This document shows positions 15,220 through 22,930 of a stretch of 31,997 nucleotides of DNA, one piece after another. Numbering within the stretch: the stretch's first letter is position 1; the number at the start of each line of letters is the position of its first letter. A program made the position numbers and the translations under genes. The notes under the pieces were generated by a model. The model did no database searches. It was given only the letters and a program-made list of their open reading frames with translations, and was not told the DNA's origin. The stretch comes from CAZTXD01 sp964617995 (GTDB taxonomy: Bacteria; Actinomycetota; Acidimicrobiia; Spongiisociales; ZC4RG35). Where the stretch lies: assembly GCA_964617995.1 (NCBI GenBank), contig CAZTXD010000027.1, positions 1-31,997 of the forward strand, in the 5' to 3' direction.

Positions 15220-16293
15220 ATGCAAGGCAGACCCCAAAGGCCGGTGATGGCCCTGCTGGCCATCCTGGCGCTGCTGATGGCGGCGTGCACATCGGTCGAC
15301 GAGCCCGCCCTGACGGCGCCAGACGACGGAGCGGCGACGACCGCCGCACCTGTCACCGACGCCGGAGACGACGGAGACGACGGCGACGACGGCGACTCCA
15401 ACGGTGATGCCGTCGCCCAGCGTGACTACCGCTTCGTGGTGGTCACCCACGGGCAGTCGTCGGATCCGTTCTGGTCGGTGGCGGCCAACGGCGTCAACGC
15501 CGCCGGACAGGACATGGGTGTGACGGTGGAATATCAGGCCCCCGGGACGTTCGACATGATCGAGATGGGTCAGATCATCGAGGCCGCCGTGGCCTCCCAG
15601 CCCGACGGCCTGGTGGTGTCGATCCCCGACCCCGAAGCACTGGCCGGGCCCATCCAGGCCGCGGTCGACGCCGGCGTCCCGGTGATCTCGATGAACTCCG
15701 GTTCAGACGTGTTCGCCGACTTCGGGGTGCTGGTCCATGTCGGCCAGACCGAGTACGAGGCCGGTCTGCTGGCCGGTCAGAGGATGGCCGAAGCCGGGGT
15801 GACTGACGCCCTGTGCATCAACCAGGAGGTGGGCAACGCTGCCCTAGACCAGCGGTGTGAGGGCTTCACCGACGGGCTCGGCGGGAACGTCGATGTCATT
15901 CCCGTCGACCTGGCCGACCCCACCGGGTCCCAGTCGGCCGTGGCCGGGGCGCTGTCGGCCAACGCCGATGTCAACGGGATCTTGACCCTGGGGCCCACCG
16001 GTGCCCTTCCCACCCTGGCGGCCGTGCAGGAGTCCGGGATCGACGTCCAGTTGGCGACCTTCGACCTGGCGCCCGAGGTGCTCCAAGCGATCGTCGACGG
16101 CGACATGCTGTTCGCCATCGACCAGGCGCAGTACCTCCAGGGCTACCTGCCGATCGTCCTGCTCACCCAATTCCTGGAGACGGGAGCCATCCCGTTGGGT
16201 TCGGTCGATCGGGTGATCCTGACGGGGCCCCAGATCGTCACCGCCGATACAGCAGCTGACGTCATCGACGCATCTGCCGCCGGGCTGCGCTAG
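15220..16293 (+). CDS. Sugar (probably inositol) ABC binding lipoprotein
   Basis: This 357-residue binding protein of the ribose/galactose type (Peripla_BP_4) has a lipoprotein signal (AILALLMAAC, Cys23) and then a low-complexity acidic linker (Asp/Gly repeats, about 50-63) that would hold the domain away from the membrane. The mature core starts YRFVVVTHGQSSDPFWSVAA and shows DGLVVSIPDPEAL and TEYEAGLLAGQRMAEAG. Being third in the iolG operon, it most likely captures myo-inositol, analogous to Caulobacter IbpA; substrate is inferred from context. ATG 15220 has GAGGAAGAG before it. A strong hairpin follows the stop. Confidence 0.87.
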   Translation: MQGRPQRPVMALLAILALLMAACTSVDEPALTAPDDGAATTAAPVTDAGDDGDDGDDGDSNGDAVAQRDYRFVVVTHGQSSDPFWSVAANGVNAAGQDMGVTVEYQAPGTFDMIEMGQIIEAAVASQPDGLVVSIPDPEALAGPIQAAVDAGVPVISMNSGSDVFADFGVLVHVGQTEYEAGLLAGQRMAEAGVTDALCINQEVGNAALDQRCEGFTDGLGGNVDVIPVDLADPTGSQSAVAGALSANADVNGILTLGPTGALPTLAAVQESGIDVQLATFDLAPEVLQAIVDGDMLFAIDQAQYLQGYLPIVLLTQFLETGAIPLGSVDRVILTGPQIVTADTAADVIDASAAGLR

Positions 16294-16303
16294 ACCTGGC
16301 TAT

Positions 16304-16331
16304 GGGTGGGGAGCCACTCGGCTCCCCACCC
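16304..16331 (+). terminator. Intercistronic hairpin after the binding-protein gene
   Basis: GGGTGGGGAGCC (16304-16315) pairs perfectly with GGCTCCCCACCC (16320-16331) around a four-base loop. It lies 11 bases after the binding-protein stop and about 20 bases before the permease ATG, with no T-run behind it. It may stabilise the upstream mRNA 3' end or partly terminate, which would make more binding protein than permease. Confidence 0.7.
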
Positions 16332-16351
16332 GGCCCGAGAGAGGAGGACCC

Positions 16352-17422
16352 ATGGCAACCGCAGCTCCCCCCACCGAGTCACCCCCGCTCGACGAGCGAG
16401 TCCGCAGCGTCGGGCTGGTGAACCGTCTCATGCTCCGCCCCGAGATCGGTTCGATCCTGGCCCTGATCGTGGTGTGGCTCTTCTTCGCGGTGGTCGCCTA
16501 CGACAACAACTTCATCAGCATGCAGACGACCGCCGCCATTCTCAACCGCGCCGCTCCGCTGGGGATCCTGGCGGTGGCAGTGGCGCTGTTGATGATCGCC
16601 GGCGAGTTCGACCTGTCGGTCGGCTCCATGATCGGCTTCGGCGGGATGGCGATCATGGTCCTGGTCTCGCCCTCGGCCACCGGCGGCCTGGCCTGGCCCC
16701 TGGGGCCGGCGATCCTGGTCGCCCTCCTGATCACGATGAGCGCGGGTTTCCTCAACGGGATTCTGGTTCAGACCACCCGGCTGCCGTCGTTCATCATCAC
16801 CCTCGGCGCCCTGTTCGTCTTCCGGGGCCTGGCCACGGCCATCCCGCGCACGATGACCAACCGCACCCAGCTCGGCGGGTTCTCCAACATCCCCGGGGCT
16901 GACGGCGTGATCGCCGTCTTCGGGTCGAAGGTGGCCCTCCTCGGGGGCCGTTTCGACACGGCGATCGGCTGGTGGATCGTACTCACCCTTGTCGCCGTTT
17001 GGGTACTGAACAAGACCCGGGTGGGCAACTGGATCTTCGGTGTCGGCGGCGATGCCAACGCCTCCCGCAACGTCGGCGTGCCTGTCGCCGGCTTGAAGCT
17101 TTCTCTGTTCATGCTCACCGCCCTGGCGGCGTTCTTCGTGGCGCTGCTCCAGGTGGCTTCCTCGGGGACTGCCGACTCCCTGCGGGGCGAGCTGTTCGAG
17201 TTCAATGCCATCATCGCCGCCGTCGTCGGGGGGGTGTTGCTCACCGGCGGGTACGGGTCGGTGGTGGGAGCAGCCGTGGGAGCCCTCACCTTCGCCATGG
17301 TCCAGCAGGGGATCATCGTCACCGGCGTCGACGGCGACTGGTTCAAAGTCTTCGTCGGGGCGATCCTGGTGCTGGCCGTGATCTTCAACAACTACATCCG
17401 CCATCGGACCCAGAGGAGGTGA
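16352..17422 (+). CDS. Ribose/inositol-type ABC permease
   Basis: This 356-residue permease belongs to BPD_transp_2 (RbsC/IatP-like) and has about 8-10 membrane spans. It shows LMIAGEFDLSVGSMIGFGGM (family motif near residues 84-103) and the conserved FEFNAIIAAVVGGVLLTGGY with GSVVGAAVGAL near the C-terminus. AGAGAGGAGG lies just before the ATG. Between the binding protein and ATPase genes, it should form the homodimeric channel of the inositol importer. Its GC-rich N-terminal 20 residues are cytoplasmic. Confidence 0.92.
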   Translation: MATAAPPTESPPLDERVRSVGLVNRLMLRPEIGSILALIVVWLFFAVVAYDNNFISMQTTAAILNRAAPLGILAVAVALLMIAGEFDLSVGSMIGFGGMAIMVLVSPSATGGLAWPLGPAILVALLITMSAGFLNGILVQTTRLPSFIITLGALFVFRGLATAIPRTMTNRTQLGGFSNIPGADGVIAVFGSKVALLGGRFDTAIGWWIVLTLVAVWVLNKTRVGNWIFGVGGDANASRNVGVPVAGLKLSLFMLTALAAFFVALLQVASSGTADSLRGELFEFNAIIAAVVGGVLLTGGYGSVVGAAVGALTFAMVQQGIIVTGVDGDWFKVFVGAILVLAVIFNNYIRHRTQRR

Positions 17423-17426
17423 GCCG

Positions 17427-18289
<863 letters not shown>

Positions 18290-18293
<4 letters not shown>

Positions 18294-19222
18294 GCTTCGA
18301 CCTCGTCACGATGGGACGGGTGGGGGTCGACCTCTACCCCGACCGGATCGGCGTGGCCCTCGCCGACGTCGACAGGTTCAACCGGTATCTGGGCGGCACA
18401 GCCACCAACGTGGCCGTAGCGGCCGCCCGTTACGGGCACCGGACGGCGGTCATCACCAAGGTGGGAGCGGACGGGTTCGGTGACTACGTGCGTCGTGCCC
18501 TGCGGGGGTTCGGGGTGGACGATCGCTTCGTCGGCACCCATCCGCGGCTGCGCACGCCGATCGTGTTCTGTGAGGTGCATCCTCCCGACCACTTCCCGAT
18601 CCTCTTTTACAGGGAGCCCACCGCCCCCGACATGACCATCACCCCCGACGAGCTGGACGCCGAAGCGATCTCCGGCGCCGGGATCTTCTGGACGACGGGG
18701 ACGGGTCTCTCCGACGAGCCGAGCCGGGCGGCCACCCTCGCCGCCCTCGACGTCGCCGCCGGCACCATGGTGCACGATCTCGACTATCGCCCCGTGTTCT
18801 GGTCGTCACCGGAGGAGGCGGGGCGATGGCAGCGGGAGGCGCTCTCCCGTGTGACGGTCGCCGTGGGCAACCTCGAGGAGTGCTCGGTGGCGGTGGGAGA
18901 GGGAACCCCCGCCGAGATGGCCGCCCGGATCATGGATCTCGGGGTGGAGGTGGCGGTGGTCAAGCAGGGCCCGGCCGGAGTGAGCGTCTTCACCGGGGAC
19001 ACCGTGGTGGAAGCAGCCCCGGTCGAAGTCGACGTTGTGAACGGGCTCGGCGCCGGCGACGCCTTCGGGGGCGCCATGTGCCACGGACTGCTGGAGGGAT
19101 GGAGCTGGGAGGAGACCGTGCCTTTCGCCAACGCCGCGGGCGCTCACGTGGCCGCCCGGCTGGCCTGTGCCGACGCCATGCCCGATGAGGCGGAGGTCAG
19201 AGAGCTCATGGCGCATGTGTGA
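18290..19222 (+). CDS. iolC: 5-Dehydro-2-deoxygluconokinase
   Basis: This 310-residue PfkB-family sugar kinase phosphorylates 2-deoxy-5-keto-gluconate at C6. Family marks are the N-terminal GGTATNVAVAAARYGH (35-50), VGADGFGDYVRRAL and the C-terminal anion hole with catalytic base NGLGAGDAFGGAM (Asp257). DLVTMGRVGVDLYPDRIGVA at the start is characteristic of IolC rather than of fructokinase. Proteobacterial IolC is often fused to an aldolase-like domain; here that activity is probably the separate protein at 19748-20647. The last 17 bases overlap the tail of the antisense lipoprotein gene. Confidence 0.93.
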
Positions 19223-19745
19223 GACCGTGGCCCGCCCAGTCCGCCACCAGCCGCCGAGCCTCGTCGGTGAGGGCGACGGGCCTCAGCGGTTCCGGCGATC
19301 CCGTGACGTACTCGGCCAGGGCGGTGGCGTACTGCTCCGACGGGGTCGTCTCCCAGGTGTCGCCCTCGAACCAGGGAGCGTCGGCCGGATGGCCCTGGGC
19401 GGCGAGGAAGCCGGGGCGCAGCTCGGTCTGGGAAGGACAGGCGAACTCGAGATGGTGAGCGATCTCGTGCACCAGCGAGAACTCCAGGTTCGGAGCCGTT
19501 CCCGGCACCCGCAGCACGATCGTGCCGGTTCCCGGGTGATACTCGGCCCGATCGTCGAGCTCCCAGGCGTGGGTCACGACCAGGCCGTCGAGACATCCCA
19601 CCTGAGCCGGTATGGCCTCCTCCACCGTCCCCAGGGCGGCGGTGACGACCTCCGCCAGATCGGGGGGGAGGTCATCGGCGAGCGTCGCACCGGCGGTGCC
19701 GCATGCCGCCAGGAAGAGGGAGAGGACCAAGAGCGGGCGAGGCAT
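19206..19745 (-). CDS. Lipoprotein with HExxH zinc-protease motif
   Basis: This 179-residue predicted lipoprotein has a signal with lipobox FLAAC (Cys15). LVHEIAHHLEFAC gives the zinc motif His93-Glu94-x-x-His97, and TTPSEQYATALAEYVTG (Glu137 or Glu145) could supply the third ligand, as in small gluzincin-like domains. The start at 19745 places the signal peptide right at the N-terminus; a longer frame to 19850 has no signal-like start. It is antisense to its neighbours: its tail overlaps iolC by 17 bases, and its ATG is two bases from the divergent aldolase-like gene (CATCGATG). It therefore interrupts the iol operon. Activity and substrate are unknown. Confidence 0.75.
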   Translation of the reverse strand: MPRPLLVLSLFLAACGTAGATLADDLPPDLAEVVTAALGTVEEAIPAQVGCLDGLVVTHAWELDDRAEYHPGTGTIVLRVPGTAPNLEFSLVHEIAHHLEFACPSQTELRPGFLAAQGHPADAPWFEGDTWETTPSEQYATALAEYVTGSPEPLRPVALTDEARRLVADWAGHGLTHAP

Positions 19746-19747
19746 CG

Positions 19748-20647
19748 ATGACCATTCTGGACGACGAGCGGTATGAGCGCCTCCTCCGTGTGCGCCGAAG
19801 CGACCCGGCGGCGGTGCAGCGGCACGCCGACGAGCGGCTCCGCCGTCCACTACTGGGAGACGACGGCCGCCTTCTGATCGTGGCCGCCGATCATCCCGCT
19901 CGCCGTATCCTGAGGGTGGGCGACGACCCCCGGGCGATGAGCGATCGACGACGACTGCTCGAGAACCTGGTGCGGGCTCTGCGTCGCCCCGGCGTCGACG
20001 GCGTCCTGGCCAGCCCCGACGTCCTCGACGATCTGCTGCTGCTGGAGGAACTGCACGAGAAGGTCTTGTTCGGATCGATGAACCGGGGGGGCCTCACCGG
20101 GTCGGTCTGGGAGCTGGACGACCGCTTCACCGCTCACGACCCCGACGCCTGCGAGAGGCTCCGCCTCGACGGGGCCAAGATGCTCGCGAGGATCGTCCTC
20201 GATGACCCCGGGACCATCGAAACACTGGAGGGCTGCGCCCGGGCGGTGACCGATCTCGCCCGCCGGGGGCTGGTGGCGATGGTGGAGCCGCTGGCGGCGT
20301 ACAGGGACGACGACGGTCGTATCAGGATCAGCGACGACCTCGACGAGGTGGTGGCGGCGGTGTCCGTCGCCTCCTCCCTCGGCGCATCCTCCGCCTACAC
20401 GTGGTTGAAGCTGCCGGCGGTACCCGACCCCGAGCCGATGCTGGCCGCCACGACCCTGCCCGCCCTCCTCCTCGGTGGGGATCCCGGAGAGGACGAATCC
20501 CGGGTCGTGACGTCCTGGCGTCGGGCTATGGCCGCACCCAACATGGTGGGGCTCGTGGCGGGGAGGTCCCTGCTGTTCCCTGCCGACGGGAACGTGGAGC
20601 GGGCCACCGATCGGGCCGTCGGGATCGTGCATGGAGAAGACGCGTGA
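19748..20647 (+). CDS. Cgl0159-type (beta/alpha)8 protein, putative IolJ-role aldolase
   Basis: This 299-residue soluble barrel protein resembles the Cgl0159 family, which accompanies iolC in actinobacterial inositol clusters. It shows DGRLLIVAADHPARRILRVG, RRPGVDGVLASPDVLDDLLL, MNRGGLTGSVWELDDRFTA, RLDGAKMLARIVLDDPGT, GLVAMVEPLAAY and SSAYTWLKLPAV. The last two look like the glutamate- and lysine-bearing strands of class I aldolases. The window has no iolJ, so this is the best candidate for cleaving 2-deoxy-5-keto-gluconate 6-phosphate to dihydroxyacetone phosphate and malonate semialdehyde. The function is inferred from context. It is coupled to iolB by GTGA. Confidence 0.78.
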   Translation: MTILDDERYERLLRVRRSDPAAVQRHADERLRRPLLGDDGRLLIVAADHPARRILRVGDDPRAMSDRRRLLENLVRALRRPGVDGVLASPDVLDDLLLLEELHEKVLFGSMNRGGLTGSVWELDDRFTAHDPDACERLRLDGAKMLARIVLDDPGTIETLEGCARAVTDLARRGLVAMVEPLAAYRDDDGRIRISDDLDEVVAAVSVASSLGASSAYTWLKLPAVPDPEPMLAATTLPALLLGGDPGEDESRVVTSWRRAMAAPNMVGLVAGRSLLFPADGNVERATDRAVGIVHGEDA

Positions 20648-21483
20648 GCTGGCATCGTCCCTCCGGGTCCTTGAGCGATGGCACCGATCCGATCAGGCTC
20701 GATCCCGGCCGGGCGGGATGGGATTACTCGGGGCTGCACGTCCTGGGGCTGGAGGCCGGCCACACCCGGACACTGAGCCTGCCTGACGACGAGGTGGTCC
20801 TCGTGCCTGTCGCCGGGTCGTTCCGGGTGGAGTCGCCGGTCCTGTCCGTAGACCTGACCGGGCGAGGCACGGTGTTCGGTCAACTCACGGACCGGGTGTA
20901 TCTGCCGCCGGTGGCGGAGCTGTCCGTCTTCTCGCCGGACGGCGGAACCGTGGCTGTGGCGACGGCGCGGGCCGATCGGGGTGGCCCGCCACGGCATGTG
21001 CCCGCCGTCGACACGTCGGTGGAGCTGCGTGGCGCCGGGCAGGCCAGCCGTCAGATCAATGGGGTCTTCGACGCCGGGATGGACGGCCCCGAGCGCGTCA
21101 TCGTGGTCGAGGTGCTGACTCCGGCCGGCAACTGGTCGTCGTATCCGCCTCACAAGCACGACGAGTGGGGTGACGGTGAGGTGCCACTGGAGGAGATCTA
21201 CTACTTCCGCATCGATGGTCCGTCCGGTTTCGGGGTGCACCGCACCTACACCGCCGACGGGGAGGTGGACGAGACCGTAAGCGTGGTCGACGGAGACGTC
21301 TACCTGATACCGCGAGGCTTTCACGGGCCGTGTGTGGCCGCGCCCGGATACGACATGTACTACCTGAACGTGATGGCAGGCCCCCAGCGGGAGTGGCTGA
21401 TCTGCACGGATCCCGAACACGAGTGGGTGTTGGGCGAGTGGGAGTCGATGGCCATCGACCCTCGGCTGCCCATGACCAGATAG
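20644..21483 (+). CDS. iolB: 5-Deoxy-glucuronate isomerase
   Basis: This 279-residue bicupin converts 5-deoxy-glucuronate to 2-deoxy-5-keto-gluconate. The metal site is evident: PPHKHDEW (His170, His172), PLEEIYYFRI (Glu184) and RGFHGPC (His227), followed by YDMYYLNVMAGPQREW, typical of IolB. The GTG at 20644 overlaps the aldolase-like stop by four bases and gives the family's usual start, with the frame further upstream only inside the preceding gene. Length is normal (about 270-300). Confidence 0.93.
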   Translation: MSWHRPSGSLSDGTDPIRLDPGRAGWDYSGLHVLGLEAGHTRTLSLPDDEVVLVPVAGSFRVESPVLSVDLTGRGTVFGQLTDRVYLPPVAELSVFSPDGGTVAVATARADRGGPPRHVPAVDTSVELRGAGQASRQINGVFDAGMDGPERVIVVEVLTPAGNWSSYPPHKHDEWGDGEVPLEEIYYFRIDGPSGFGVHRTYTADGEVDETVSVVDGDVYLIPRGFHGPCVAAPGYDMYYLNVMAGPQREWLICTDPEHEWVLGEWESMAIDPRLPMTR

Positions 21484-21491
21484 GAGAACAT

Positions 21492-21866
21492 ATGAGAGAC
21501 ATCACGATCCTCATGGACACGACCCAGGGAAGGCCCGCCCGCCTCCTCACCGATCTGGCCGCCGCCGGAGTGCGGATCGACGCCGGTTGCCTCTTTCCTC
21601 GCGTGGAGGGTCGGGTGGCCCACATGACGGTCGAGGACGATCAGGTCGATGTGGTGCGCTCTGTGGCGGCCGAACTGGGCGCCACGGTCGCCGACCATCG
21701 CGAATGCGTCATCGTCCCGCCCGACTATCCGGGTGGGGTCGCCGAGATCGCCGACAGAGTGGCCGCGGCCGGGGTGACCGTCCAGGTGGCCTACTTCGGT
21801 CGGCGCGGCCAGATCGTCCTCGCCACCACCGAACTCGACAAGACCCGACGCGCTCTCGACCTGTAG
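21492..21866 (+). CDS. Two-ACT-domain protein
   Basis: This 124-residue protein is predicted to contain two ACT-like units. One is RDITILMDTTQGRPARLLTD, continuing through VEGRVAHMTVEDDQVDVVRS (about 2-57). The other runs from HRECVIVPPDYPGGVAEIAD to GRRGQIVLATTELDKTRRAL (about 69-122). Such free-standing proteins usually bind a small ligand, often an amino acid. It is eight bases after iolB with a good AGGAG site, so it is probably the last gene of the operon. Its role in inositol metabolism is unknown. Confidence 0.72.
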   Translation: MRDITILMDTTQGRPARLLTDLAAAGVRIDAGCLFPRVEGRVAHMTVEDDQVDVVRSVAAELGATVADHRECVIVPPDYPGGVAEIADRVAAAGVTVQVAYFGRRGQIVLATTELDKTRRALDL

Positions 21867-21878
21867 GCGCCGCCCGAC

Positions 21879-22027
21879 CCCGTTTTCGCGCCTGGGTTGG
21901 GCGGCCGAGCGGGGCGGCGCCGCGGGCCCACCGGGGTCCCGGCGGGGNNNNNNNNNNCGGCCCCCCCCCCCCCCGTTGGCGCCCAGCCCGGGCGCGCTAT
22001 CGCGCTCTTGCGTGGCGCGAAAACGGG
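21879..22027. repeat. Interrupted palindromic element (REP-like, copy 2)
   Basis: The outer arms CCCGTTTTCGCGCC (21879-21892) and GGCGCGAAAACGGG (22014-22027) are perfect inverted repeats. The right half from 21992 (GCGCGCTATCGCGC...) aligns with the right half of the palindrome at 4-59, including GCGCGCTAT and GCGCGAAAA. Between the arms is unusually GC-rich sequence, a long C-run and a short N-gap. The element fills the 176-bp space between the ACT gene and the IolE paralogue, otherwise empty apart from a promoter. Confidence 0.7.
21948..21957. other. Short assembly gap (10 Ns)
   Basis: There are ten Ns between GGCGGGG and CGG followed by a C-run. The gap sits inside the palindromic element, where strong secondary structure would hinder sequencing, so the flanking GC-run bases should also be treated as uncertain. 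Confidence 0.95.
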
Positions 22028-22028
22028 T

Positions 22029-22034
22029 TACAGT
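22029..22034 (+). promoter_or_regulatory. Candidate -10 box (leaderless start)
   Basis: TACAGT lies eight bases before the GTG at 22043 and directly after the right arm of the palindromic element, so the repeat supplies the sequence that would hold any -35. The GGGGGA just before the GTG is too close to be a normal ribosome site. Confidence 0.35.
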
Positions 22035-22042
22035 GCGGGGGA

Positions 22043-22930
22043 GTGTCCGACCCGGTACGACACGACCAGCCGGAAGCGCCGATCGGGATCGTCCCGATCT
22101 CCTGGCGACCGACTCCGGCCGATGCAGATGCCTTCCTGGCTGAGCTCCGGCGTCTCGGCTTCACCGGTGTTCAGCACTTCCCCTCCCTCCCCGCCGGATC
22201 GGCAGGGCGATCGCTGCTCGAGAAGCACGGCATGACGCTGGCCGAGGTGTACGCCGCCCTGCCCTGCTCTCCCGACGGGCCCGCCGGTGACGCCCTAGAC
22301 GTCGGTCGGCGACGGCTCCAGCTGCTGGTGGAGGCGGGAGGCGACGTGCTCGTCGCCGGGCTGGACGGCACCCCCGACCGTGATCGCCATGCCGGGCGGG
22401 CGCACCGTGACGAGGTGCCCCGTCTCTCCCCGCCGGCCTGGGAGTCCCTGGGGAGGCTGCTCGACGGGCTCGCCCAGGAAGCCACCGACCGGGGAGTGGC
22501 CCTGGCCTTCCATCCCCACGCCGGCACCTACGTCGAGACCCCCGACGAGGTAACCCGTCTGCTGGAGGTGACCGCCTCCGGGGTGGGTATCTGCCTCGAC
22601 ACCGGTCACGACATCGTCGGCGGGGGGAATCCCCTCGAGACCATGGCGGGCGTGGGCGATCGACTCACCCACCTTCACGTCAAGGACGTCGACCCCCAGG
22701 TCCTCGAACAGACCCGACACGACGGGGGGATGACCCGGGCCATCGAGCGGAGGGTATTCACCACCCTGGGGAGCGGATCGCTCGACCTGGCCGGCCTGGT
22801 GAGAGAGATCAGCGGGCGGGGCTACTCGGGGTGGATCATGGTGGAACAGGACACGACATGGGAGCCTCCCGCCCAGGCGGCGGCGATGTCCCGTCACCTC
22901 CTCGTGTGGGCGCTACGCCACGTCGAGTGA
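22043..22930 (+). CDS. IolE-like sugar isomerase/dehydratase paralogue
   Basis: This 295-residue xylose-isomerase-like TIM barrel is clearly related to the IolE of this locus. Shared blocks include HPHAGTYVETPDEVTRLLEV (Glu165), CLDTGHDIVGGGNPLE (Asp186, His189), HLHVKDVDPQVLEQT (His212) and WIMVEQDTTW (Glu268). It lacks the IolE-specific N-terminus (TAPITWG...), having IGIVPISWRPTPADADAFLA instead, and is diverged elsewhere. It may be a second inosose dehydratase, an IolI/IolH-like epimerase, or act on a keto-sugar from the neighbouring glycoside system. GTG 22043 is preceded by TACAGT. Its last 18 bases overlap the convergent glycosidase gene. Confidence 0.8.
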   Translation: MSDPVRHDQPEAPIGIVPISWRPTPADADAFLAELRRLGFTGVQHFPSLPAGSAGRSLLEKHGMTLAEVYAALPCSPDGPAGDALDVGRRRLQLLVEAGGDVLVAGLDGTPDRDRHAGRAHRDEVPRLSPPAWESLGRLLDGLAQEATDRGVALAFHPHAGTYVETPDEVTRLLEVTASGVGICLDTGHDIVGGGNPLETMAGVGDRLTHLHVKDVDPQVLEQTRHDGGMTRAIERRVFTTLGSGSLDLAGLVREISGRGYSGWIMVEQDTTWEPPAQAAAMSRHLLVWALRHVE

